Source: Budorcas taxicolor (taxonomy: Eukaryota > Chordata > Mammalia > Artiodactyla > Bovidae). From it: a stretch of 64,000 bases of DNA. The notes under the pieces were generated by a model. It saw only the letters and a program-made list of their open reading frames with translations. It was not told where the DNA came from and ran no database searches. The DNA lies in the NCBI RefSeq assembly GCF_023091745.1, contig NC_068920.1:149387622-149451621 (forward strand), in the 5' to 3' direction. The translations under genes were made by a program, and so were the position numbers. This document shows, one piece after another, positions 20,240-32,200 of the stretch (position 1 is its first letter; the number at the start of each line of letters is the position of its first letter).

Positions 20240-23200
20240 GTAAGAAGTCAGGTCCTTTCCCGGCGCTCAGGGACCCCCCGGAGCAGGGACGTGGAGGCAG
20301 TGGGCTCTCCCGGGGCGGGGGGCTGGCCTGTCCCGACGTCTTTTGCCTCTTTACTCCTGTTAGCAAATCGGGTGGTGAAGGCGGCTTCTGTGCCAGCAGC
20401 TGTTTAGACTCCGGGCTCTTTCCGGATTCTTGCCCGCTAGGACCCCCAACCCCACATGGGAGGCTGACATCGCAGCAGGAGCGGTGGGGTGCCCCTGGAG
20501 TAGGGGGAGGGCCCGCTGGGTGTGTGCAAGAGCTGTGCCATCTCAGAAGCCGTTATCCAGTTCTGGGAGGTTCTGGGAGATCGGAGCGTAGAGAAGAGGG
20601 CTTGAGTTTGGGGGATGGAGAAACTTAGGCTTAAGTGGTGCCTGCCTGCTTACTGGCAGTTACTTATTTCGTGTGTTAACACACCTGCCTCGCGGTGTTA
20701 GGACAAGGAATCAGGTGACACACAGAGGTGCTTGGTGCGGGATGGCTGACATTCTGACCTCAGCCTATAGGTCCTGAGGCTGGACTCTTGTATCTTAGAT
20801 ACATTTTAGGAACTTGGGCTTATTTCTGAGTGCTTACAGTTGCAGAACCTGGGTTTGGATCCAGATTTTGGTATTTATTGAGCTTCCCAGGTGGTGCTGC
20901 CGGTAAAGAACTCACCTGCCGATGCAGGAGACTTGAGAGACTTGGATTGTATCCCCGGGCCGGGAAGATTCCCTGGAGGAGGGCTTGGCAACCCACTCCA
21001 GTATTCTTGCCTGGAGAATCCCATGGACAGAGGAGCCTGACCGGCTATAGTCCACAGGGTCGCAGAGTCGAACATGACTGAAGCAACTTAGCAGGCCTGT
21101 GTCCCTTTCAGTAAATTTCTTAAGCATTTCTTTGCCTTGGTTTCCCTAATTCGTAGATGGGGTTAATAACAATAACACTCTCGTAGTTATCTTGAAGAGG
21201 GGCCAAGTTGATACTCCCAAGGGCACTTAGAATATTGCCTTGCTCAGAGAAAGCACATAAGAATACATTTAGGCCTCTGTAGAGATTCTGTGAGTGCACA
21301 GCGAGGTCAGGAACAGTTCAGAACCTTTCTGAGGTTCAAAATGCTTTGCACTTCGGTCTGGTGCCAAACACAGCTCTGCCTTATCAGCCCCATGCAGTCT
21401 TCTCAGCAGTTAGACATAGCTTCTGCCCTGGCCCTGTGGCTCCGCTGCTGATGTGTGGATGTTGCTTTCCAGTGCACGTCCTTCATTCCTGAAGCCCGAG
21501 ATGTGCTTGATCTGGTGGACCAGTGCCCAGAGCAGGTCCAGAAGGGAAGGTTCCCCGTCATTGTCATTGAGGGCTTGGATGCCACAGGTAAGAAAATGTC
21601 ACCTGCTGGTTCTAGGCAGTGAGATTAACATCAATTGCAGAAATAGATGGGTCTTGGCAAGCAAAACGTATTGAGGGTTCAACTCATAAACCTCCTGTGT
21701 GCCAGGGATGAAGTGAAGCTGGCTTGGGATGAAAAATGGATAACTTCCAGGGGAGCCGAGCCTCGGGTTCCCCCGTGAACACAGGGGAATGCAGCCCCCT
21801 TGGTGTGAGAGGAGGGGTAGGTCATGGTCTGGCAGAGCTTGGAGGGGTGGATCCCTGGATTGGATTTTCAGTGGGACAGGCGCTGGTCAGGTGAGGAAAG
21901 TGGGAAAGATCCTCCAGACAGAAGAAATGGCAGCATGCAGGCAGTTGGAGACTTGAAGCGGCCCGGTGCAGCCAGGAACCGCGGGAGCAAAGTTTGGGAA
22001 AACTAGGGAGTGGAGGACAGAAGCCTTCAAAGCTGCCACAAGGTGTCAGAATGCAAGAGATGTGCCCACACTTGGCCCAAAACGCAGCAGCAGGAGGAGG
22101 GTGGCCCAAGGGCAGGGCAGACCCGGGACAGCCACAGTGTCATGAGGCTCCATGGGAGGCTGTCTCCTTCTGTGTCAGCTGACTGAGGAGGGGAATAAGG
22201 GCCTGGGAGGTGATGCCAGAGTTTATCCTTAGTTTGTAAACCAACGAGGTGACCATTTTGTTTTGGCTCAGACTGTAAAGAATTTGCCTGCAATGCGGGA
22301 GACCTGGGTTCCATCACTGGGTCGGGAAGATGCCCTGGAGGAGGGAAAGGCTACCCACTCCAGTATTCTGGCCTGGAGAATCCCCATGGTCAGAGGAGCC
22401 TGGCGGGCTACAGTCCATGGGGTCGAAAAGAGTTGGACAGGACTGAGCAACTGAACACAACATACATTCTATTAATAGCGCTTCCCAGGTGGCGCTAGTG
22501 GTAAAGGACCCACTTGGCAGCGCAGGAGACATGAGAGATATGGGTTCAATCCATGGGGCAGTAAGATCCCCTGAATCGAACCCACCCAGTATTCTTGCCT
22601 GGAGAATGCCATGGACAGAGGAGCCTGGTGGGCTACCGTCTTTGAGGTCTCTAGAGCCAGACACGACTGAAGTGACTTAGGACAGAGGTCGGAGAGGTAC
22701 TATTACTAACACCAATAGAGGAATCCCAAGTTCCTAAGGGTCAGCAACTTTTTTAAAAATAAAGAATCATATTATTTATTCAACTCATAAGTTTTATAGG
22801 CAGAAAAATTGTCTTTGCTCTTTCTGAGTTACTGTTAACTTTGGGGAGAGATACCGTGGCCTTGGTTAAGATCTGCCGTATTTTGTGTGTGACCTGCAGG
22901 TAAAACCACCGTGACCCAGTCAGTTTCAGATTCACTCAAGGCTGTTCTCTTGAAGTCACCACCCTCTTGCATCAGCCAGTGGAGGAAAATCTTTGATGAT
23001 GAACCAACTATCATTAGAAGAGCTTTTTACTCTTTGGGCAATTATATCGTGGCTTCTGAAATAGCTAAAGAGTCTACCAAATCGCCTGTGATTGTCGACA
23101 GGTAGGTGTAATGTTGCCTTGAATTTGGCATTTTCTTCCTAACGTATGAGTGTGTGTGTGTGTGTCCATGTAGGGTACATATGTATATGCAATTATACAG

Positions 23201-26200
23201 TTGTGTTTAAGCCAAACTGTATTATGATAATAATAGGAATAATGTCTATGATTTATTAGCCCATACCATTGGCTGGCATTTTGCCAAGAATGTTCCACAG
23301 ACTATCCTAACCTCTGAAACAATCACTACTACTTGGATCCTGAAATTGCTAATGAGAAACACAGGTCTTAGAAAAGTTAAGTAGCTTGCCAAAGTGAGAA
23401 AGCTAGAAATACCATGTTGGGAATATTAATAAAAGTCCCTACTTCACAAATTGAGCTTTCAGTGACTCATTTGTTTATTGGTTTGTTCACCAAACATATA
23501 TTGGGCATTTACCGTTTGCCAGAGACTTCTTGATTTAGGGGACTCGGAGGGGAATGAGCTAGAAAATGCCTAGCTTTCGTGGAGCAAACGTGCTGAAGGA
23601 GAGGATGGTAGTCGAGCACATGGATACGCAAGATGATAATCAGAGAATGGTCAGGACCGTGAGAAGGAGAGTGCAAGGTCGTGTGGTGGAGGATGGCTGA
23701 CCCCCCACTAGATGTGGTTTAGTAAGGCCTGTGCGAGGAGGTGCCATTGGCCTGAGCTGTCAATGACCCTAGAAGGACAGCCATGGAAAGTTGTGGAGTG
23801 AAAGCTTTGCTGGAGGGGGATGCAAGAGCAAAGTGTAGAGACAGGAAGAAGAGAACATGTTCCAGGGCTGGAAACAGGCCAGGAAAACTTCTGGACGAGT
23901 GTCTGCTATCTGGATGGATAAAAAGACAGAGAGAGATCAGCAGTGTCTGTATCTGTGATAAAGAGTGCAGATTTTATTCTGAGTACAGAGGGGAGCCTTG
24001 GGAAGGTTTCAGATAATAGAGTGGCATAAGGTGTGTTATATTTTAAATTTCCATAAAGTTAAAAAAATGGCTTTAAAGTGCCACAAAAATAGACAACAGG
24101 TACAACAAGCAAGTCATGCTAGGATTAAAGTCACCAGGAATTGGTAAAATGAAAATTAAAATGACGATGAGGTCCCAATTTCCTCTCATCAGGGTAGTAA
24201 GCCCTGATTGAAAAGGTCTGAGTGGAGATGTTATGGATCAGTAGAAACCCTGGTGGTGCTGGTGAGAGTTGAGTACCTGCCTGGTGACTTGGGGAGCAAT
24301 TTGAGAAGCAAAGTGGAAGATTTGAGCAGATTCTTGTATCTCCTGCAGAAACACCAAGAGAGTCTATTTCAGTTTTGTTCATAATACTGAAAACCTTGAA
24401 AAACCAATAGGTCTCAGCAGAAGAAAGTAAATGAATACCAGTGTGTTTATAGAATGGAGCGTACTATAGCTGTGTGCATGAGTACGCTGTGTCAGTGTGC
24501 CTAAGTTACAAAACCATCATTTCAAATGAAAGAAATCAAGTTACAGAAAGATGTTCAGTAGACTACATGCAAAATAATAGAAAAAAATATCATAAAAAGG
24601 GCTGGAGGGTGGAGGGTGGGAGGAAAGTTCAAGAGGGAGGGGACATACGTATGCATGCATGCTAAGTTGCTTCAGTCGTGTCTGACTCTTGGCAACCTCG
24701 TGGACTGTAGCCCGCCAGGCTCCTCTGTCCATGGGATTCTTCAGGCAAGAATACTGGAGTGAGTTGCCATGCCCTCCTCCAGTGTGATCTTCCTGACCCA
24801 GGGATAGGACCTGCATCTCTTATGTCTCCTAAATTGGCAAGAGGTTTCTTTACCTCTACTGCCACCTGGGAAGTTCTGGATATATGAATGCTTATGGCTG
24901 ATTCACACTGTTGTATGGCAGAAACCAACACAACATGGTGAAGCAATTATCCTCCAGTTAAAAGTTAAAAAAGGGCTGGAAAGGTGTTGACCATTCAATT
25001 TAGGAGAGTGCTGTCCTCTGCGAAGGAGAGAGATACAGTTGACAGGGAGGGCCACAAGACTTCCATTGCAGCTGAATTCATCCTAAGCTTTTCTCCCATG
25101 TACATCTTACTGTCTTGCTGCAGTTTTTCTTATTTTTGGAAAGATGAGTGATTGCATTAAAGTCTGACAAGTGTTAAGGGAAGAGAAGTAATTACAAATG
25201 GAAGTCTCAAGGAATTTCAAAAAGTGAACACATTCAAGGACAATCTGCACCCACATTGTGACTTAGAACCTTACTCAATCCTGTAAGTCCTTCCCTTTCA
25301 GTCATGACCCATCCTTCCCCTGGTGGGAACCACAGCCTTGATTATGCATTCCTGGATCTTATTTGTTCTGCTTGTTCTTGAACAGTCTACATAGGCAGAT
25401 AGACTTCGAGTGCCATTTGCATCTGACTTCATGCGACCTGTGAGCTTTGTCGCTGTTGCCACAACCATTCTTTCATACAGCTTTGTTTGCCCACGTGTGT
25501 TACCAGTCCTGGTTGGTTTGCCCAGAGCTCCCCAAGCCAAACCCTGAGCCTCTGTTTGCAGAAAAGAAAGGCTGTATTCACAAGGTCACCAAGCTAGGAG
25601 ATGGGAGTAAATCTCAGGTCCACCTTCTCCAAAGCTAGGGGCTCGGATATTTATGGGATAAAGACGCATGGTAGTCTGAGATGTGGTGAGTGAAGTGATG
25701 TGAAAGTCACTCAGTTGTGTCCGACTCTTTGCGACCCCATGGACTGTATAGTCCATGGAATTCTCCAGGCCAGAATACTGGAGTGGGTAGCCTTTCCCTT
25801 CTCCAGGGGATCTTCCCAACCCAGGGATCGAACCCAGGTCTCCTGCATTGCAGGCAGATTCTTTACTAGCTGAGATACCAAGGAAGCCCTTGTGGTCTTG
25901 AGGTGTGGGAAGCCTGGGAAAAGGTGATAGCAAGTAGGAGAAAGGTAAGGTGATCATAGAGTGCAGGTGTAGCCAAGCATGTCTGGAGAATGGCTACATA
26001 GTTGACCTTTTTGGCCCTCTGACACCAAAAGGTAGCTGACCAGTCACTACCTTGGGAGGGTCAGTGATCCCAACCAGTCCTAAGCCTGGAGCTTGAAACG
26101 CACACCACTGACTCCAAGTTCCTGAAAGAACTCCAACTTAGGCAAACATCTTAAGACTCCTAGGACCAAGATACTATCGATACGGGTGGAGAAGGATCTT

Positions 26201-29200
26201 GCTACTTACTGTTAGGTTATGTGACGCTTGTAGAATATGCATGGGTTTGTGAAAACAGTTAAATCAGGCATGATGAGTCAAGGCAGATTACAGTTTATTA
26301 TTTATTAAGCAAGTTACAGTTGAAGGGACCTAGCTGATGCCGGCCCTCAGTTTCCCGTGTATGTCTGTGTTGCCTAGAATCCCAGGAGTGGGATTGCAAG
26401 GGTGCAGGGGGCTCACGTGTACTCACCTGGAGGAGGCGCCACAGAAAAGTGCTGAAGTGGTTGAAACTTCACAGCACCCTCCCCACCCTCCCTCCACAGT
26501 GGTGTCTGAGAATTCCCTTTGACCCACATCCTGGTCAACATTTAGCATTGCTGGTCTTCCACTATAACTAGTCCAACTTTTCTGCTGTTCTTGGTGAGAA
26601 CGTTAGTCATTTAAAAGCTATAGCCAGAACATGGAAGCGACCCAAATGTCCATCAACAGAGGAATGAATAAAGAAGTTCAGTCCAGTTCAGTTGCATAGC
26701 CATGTCCAACTCTGCGACCCCATGGACTGCAGCATGCCAGGCTTCCCTGTCCATCACCAACTCCTGGAGCTTGCCCAAACTCATGTCTGTTGAGTCGGTG
26801 ATGCCATAAAGATAAAGAAAATGAGCACATATATACAATAGAGTATTACTTAGCCATAAAAAGGAACGGAATTGGGTCATTTGTAGAGATGTGGGTGGAC
26901 CTAAAGAGTGAAGTAAGTCAGAAAGAGAAAAACAAATATTGTATATTAATGCATCTAGAAAAATGGTACAGATGGCCCAGTTTGCAGGGCCTGCAGATTT
27001 AGAGAATGGATGTGTGGACAAAAAGTGGGGGAAGAAGGGTGGAAGGAATTGGGAAATTGCAATTGACATGTACATGTAAACATGACCATGTGTAAAATGG
27101 ATGCCTAGTGGGAAGCTGCTTTATAGCTCAGGGAGCTCAGCTCGGTGCTCTGTGATGACCTAGAGGGGTGAGACGGGCGAGAGGTCCAAAAGGGAGGGGA
27201 TATGTGTGTGTGTGTGTGTGTGTGTATATATTTATGTATATATAGTTGATTCGCATGGAGAAGGCAATGGCACCCCACTCCAGTACTCTTGCCTAGAAAA
27301 TCCCATGGACGGAGGAGCCTGGTAGGCTGCAGTCCATGGGGTCGCTAAGAGTCGGGCACGACTGAGCAACTTCACTTTCGCTTTTCACTTTCATGCATTG
27401 GATAAGGAAATGGCAACCCACTCCAGTGTTGTTGCCTGGAGAATCCCAGGGACGGGGGAGCCTAGTAGGCTGCCGTCTGTGGGGTCGCACAGAGTCGGAC
27501 ACAACTGAAGCGACTTAGCAGCAGCAGCAGCAGTTGATTCACATCCTTGTACAGCAGAAGCTAGCATAGTGTTTTGAAGCAACTGTACTGCAATTTTAAA
27601 TAAAAGCTAATTGCCACACCCAGAAATGGAACTTCTACCTCTTCACCTGTCTTTCTCCATGCAAAAGAGACAGATACTTGCATATCTGATATTTCAGAAA
27701 GAGATCACTCTGTACATTGAGAATGAAGTGTGAGGCGGTGATTGAGGAGGAGAGATGAAACAGTAGAATTAGTTAGAAGGCCTTCACTGTCAGCTTTAGT
27801 ACCGGTGGGTACTTTTGACTGTGAGGATGGCAAGATAGTTATTTCAGAGTTGGCAAGTCACAAAGGATCCTAGAGGAAGGGTAAGATTTTGCTTTCTATT
27901 GTGGGACTCCGTCACCTGTGGGATGTTTTCAGCCTATTGTTAAAGTGTCCGGATTTACCGCACTGTTATCTTTTTTGTGATACAGTCCCCTTTATCTTGT
28001 GGAGAAAGACTAGGCTTTTCCTAGTGAAGTGTGACTCCACAAGATGTATTATTTCCTGAGATGTCCCCAAATCAGCAGCCCTGGCTCCTGCATGGAGGCA
28101 GACGCTTATTCATGACACCCTAATTCCTTATCCGTTCCCTGCTGACCAGAATCTGAAAAAGAATAGATTCGTGTAACTGAATCACCTTGCTATACTCCTG
28201 AAATTAACATAGCATAGTTAACTAACTCTACTCCAATATAAAATAAAAATGAAAAAAAAAAAAAAAGACTCGTGATGAATATCCAATGAGTGGATGTAGG
28301 CAGACATGCATTGCAAACAACAAATTGCTATTAAAATATAAAGCATTATTATATAAGCAATGTATAAGACATTAGCAAATTGCGTTTGATTTGAACTAAT
28401 GTGGTTTCCCTGATGGCAGGAATGGAGAAAACTAAATAATAAAGAGTCTGAAATTGATGGCCAGAGGCTGTGATTATTTAAAATGAGCTGCAGTGTTGTC
28501 AGTGAGAGGACTCTGGCTTTGCAAAACAGGGCCCCCATTCTCCCCTGATTTTTCTTCTTTGTGTCTGTGAATTGTCTGCAATTTTGGTCTTTAAAGAGAT
28601 AATACTAGATCACCTTGTCAGATGAGAAGAAAAGAGCAGTTATTTGTTGTCTGAGTGGGTTTTGTTCATGTTTAAAGATTTTAACGAAATCCATTTTAGA
28701 CAACACCATCATCTAGCTGAAAAAATAAGGGAGACAGAGTAATTTTTGATGGTGACTGTGGTTAAGGTTGGCAACTTAATCACCCTTATTACCTTTAAAA
28801 ATCTATTCTTGCTGATGGTTTTGCTAGAATAAAGAAGGCTTTTTACATTTAGATAGTATCAGCCTCTATATTCAGAGCTGAGTATTTAATTTGGTGAACG
28901 GGGAGAACATGCAAAATGCAGTGCAAGTGTTAGTTCTGTTGCCAAGAAGGAGAAAACCTCGACCTGCGTGGATTTATTCAGCTGGGAAGACAAGATGTAT
29001 CCGATAGAAAAAGTGAGAATACAAGTTTGTAAGTGATTAGGAGTCTGGTAAGTGATACACAGGGCTTCACTGGTGTCTCAGAGGTAAAGAATCCTCCTGC
29101 CGATGGAGGAGACAGAAGATACACGGGTCCTATTCCTGGGTTGAGATCCTCTGGAGAAGGAAATGGCAACTCACTCCAGTATTCTTGCCTGGGAAATCCC

Positions 29201-32200
29201 ACGGACAGAGGAACCTGGCGAGCTACAGTCAGTGGGGTCGCAATGAGTCAGACGTGACTTAGCAACTAAACAACAACAACACAAATGATACACGCGAGTG
29301 GCCCCAGGCAGAATTCAAGCCTGCAGCAGCTACAGTGGCCATGCTTTTTGGAGGTGGAAAGGGACTCTGCAGGATGAATGACATTAGAGTTGATCAACTC
29401 CCAAATTAATTTTTTTTACATTTATTCTTTCAGTACTCTTGGTATTGCCATGATTCGAAATGATGCAGCTTTTGTTTTAACTGGTGCCCAGTAAGAATTA
29501 AATAGTTTGTTATAATGACAGTGTGATACACTTTTTATAAGCACTTGACTATTTTTGTAAAAACTATGGGGAAAAAAAACAAAGCTTTCATGACTTCCAT
29601 TTTCCAGACAAGGAATTTAAGACTCACCTACATCCACAAACTGAGTAGGTGGCAGAGAGTAAACCAACACACAGCTTTTATAGCACTGTGGATGATTTTG
29701 TAGATAAAGGACAAGCATGTCCTTTGCACTGTGAAATGTAGTTCAGATCTAAAGTGATTAACAATCTGGGATTTTAAAACATCGCATACAGTGAGTGGAC
29801 AGCCCAGATAAGGATGGGGCTGTGGGGCCTCTGTACAGTGGGATGTGTATTAACTGTTTCATAAATATCTGTGAAGGTTTAAATGTTTTTGTAGTCCTTT
29901 GATACTGGATTTGGAGTTTTGCATCTTGTCACTTAAAACTGGAATATGACAAAAACAGGGCAAGAGTGTAATAAAGGATGCCAATTAATAAAATGATTCT
30001 AATTGTTGTTTTTCAGCCTTTAAGTTGTGTTTGACTCTTTGTGACCCCATGGACTGCAGCATGCCGGACTTCCCTGTCCTTCATTATCTCCCAGTGGCTT
30101 CCCTGGTGTCTTACACCGTAAAGGATCTGCCTGCAATGCAGGATACCTGGGTTCAGTCCCAGGGTTGGGAAGATCCCCTGGAGGAGGGCATGGCTACCTA
30201 TTCCAGTATTCTTGCCTGGAGAATTCCATGAACAGAGGAGACTGGTGGGCTACATGTCATGGGTTCTCAAAGAGTTGGACATGACTGAGTGACTTAACAC
30301 TTTCACTGTCTCCCAGACTTTGCTCAGATTCATGTCCATCGAGTTGATGATGCTATCTAACCAATCTCATCCTCTGCCGACCCCTTCTTCTCCTGCCTTC
30401 AGTCTTTATTAGCATCAAGGTCTTCGTCCAGTGAGTCAGCTCTTCAGATTAGGTGGCCAAAGTACTGGAGCTTTAGCATCAGCATCAGCCCTTCCAATCA
30501 ATATTCAGGGGTGGTTTTCTTTAGCATTGATTGGTTTAATCCTAATGCAGTCTTTCACACATCCAATAAACCATTATTCATTGTATGCTTATTATGTGCC
30601 AGACACTCGTTTCAGGCTTTAAGATGTAGAGATGACTAAAAAATGAATTCTGTAATGGAGGAGACAAAAAAGAGCTTGTAAACGGCTAGGTCTGACTTAC
30701 AATGAATCCTTCAACAGAGTCGAGTAGGAAAGGGTTGAGAGCCCGGAGGGAGGAACAGTGAATTCTGTTCAGGGTCTCCTCTGAGTGAGATTCCCTTTTC
30801 TGTAGGTTTATCGCAGGGTGTTGACTATAGTTCCCTGTGCTATATCATAGCAGGACCTTGTTGTTTATCCATTGTATATATAATAGCTTATATCTGTTAA
30901 CCTCAACCTCCCACTCCATTCATCCCTCCACTCCCCTCCCCCTTGGCAAACACTAGTCTGTTCTCTGTGTTTGTTTCAGTATCTTCGATTCATTTGTGTC
31001 ATATTTTAGGTGCTACATGTGACATCATACGCATTTGTCTAGCTGTGACTTGTCACTTAGTATAATAATCTCTAGGTTATCCATGTTGCTACAAATGACA
31101 TTATTTCATTCTTTTTCGTGGCTGAGTAATATTCCATCGTGTATATGGACCCCCATCTTCTTTATACATTTCTCTGTTTATGGACACTTAGGTTGCTTCC
31201 GTGTCTTCTCAACAAGTTCTGTTTTAAAACACCATAGGAACTGAATGGGCGTGTGTATTTTTATTTGACCAACACACAATATTAAATACCAACAGACTAC
31301 CAAATAAATCTACTGAAACAATAGAAACAGTGACAGACTTTATTTTCTTGGGCTCCCAAATCACTGCAGATGGTGACTGCAGCCATGACATTAAAAGACA
31401 CTTGCTCCTTGGAAGAAAAGTTATGACCATCCTAGACAGCATATTAAAAAGCAGAGACATTACCTTACTGACAAAGCTCCATCTAGTCAAAGCTATGGTT
31501 TTTCCAATAGTCACGTATGGATGTGAGAGTTGGACTATAAAGAGAGCTGAGCCCTGAAGAACTGATGCTTTTGAACTGTGGTGTTGGAGAAGACTCTTGA
31601 AAGTCCCTTGGACTGCAAGGAGATTCAACCGGTCCATCCTAAAGGAAATCAGTCCTGAGTGCTCATTGGAAGGACTGATGCTGAAGCTAAAGCTCCAATA
31701 CTTTGGCCACCTGATGTGAAGAACTGACTCAGTTGAAAAGACCCTGATGCTGGGAAAGACTGAAGGCAGGAAGAGAAGGGGACAACAGAAGATGAGATAG
31801 TTGGATGGCATCACCAACTCAATGGACTTGAGTTTGAGCAAGCTCTGGGAGTTGGTGATGGACAGGGAAGCCTGGCATGCTGTAGTCCATGGGGTTGCAA
31901 ACAGTCAGACATGACTGAGCGACTGAACTGAACTGAACGAAATAAATGTACATTCTCTGCCATTATGCCTTCAAAAAAGAAAGCGTCCTGCAGGGCCAAA
32001 GCAATAGAGTAGTCTTGCCACACATACAATTTCAACTGCAAAATGGAGCTCTGAGAAGTGTGCACCAGATTCTTATTGTGGTTACTGATTCTAACTAATT
32101 TTTATCTGTTATAAATTTGTTAAAAAATAAGATTTTGTTTTATCTCTTTAATGTGTACAGTACTAGGACAAGTTCAGCAGAGCCATCCCTGGTTTTGTCA

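Larger units (their letters stand above)
19030..20340. promoter_or_regulatory. CpG island over CMPK2 promoter and exon 1
   Basis: Base composition changes abruptly to GC-rich with frequent CG dinucleotides from about 19030 to 20340, against AT-rich flanks. The island covers the 5' flank, exon 1 and the start of intron 1 of CMPK2. No convincing TATA box was seen near the start codon, so dispersed initiation is plausible. The GC-richness also creates long overlapping open frames on both strands that are not genes. Confidence 0.85.
26600..27605 (+). repeat. L1 3' region split by BovB tail and Bov-A2
   Basis: Sense L1 ORF2 end and 3' UTR in three pieces (26600-26675, 26808-27256, 27532-27605). 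Includes ACATGGAAGCGACCCAAATG and ATAGAGTATTACTTAGCC. Confidence 0.82.

Noticed and set aside
19271..20366. Long minus-strand open frames (312 and 363 codons) opposite CMPK2 exon 1, and a 266-codon plus-strand frame at 19165-19965
   Set aside because: They lie in the CpG island, where stop codons are rare. Composition is Gly/Arg/Pro/Ala-rich without domain pattern. The true frame is fixed by the CMPK2 protein and splice phases.
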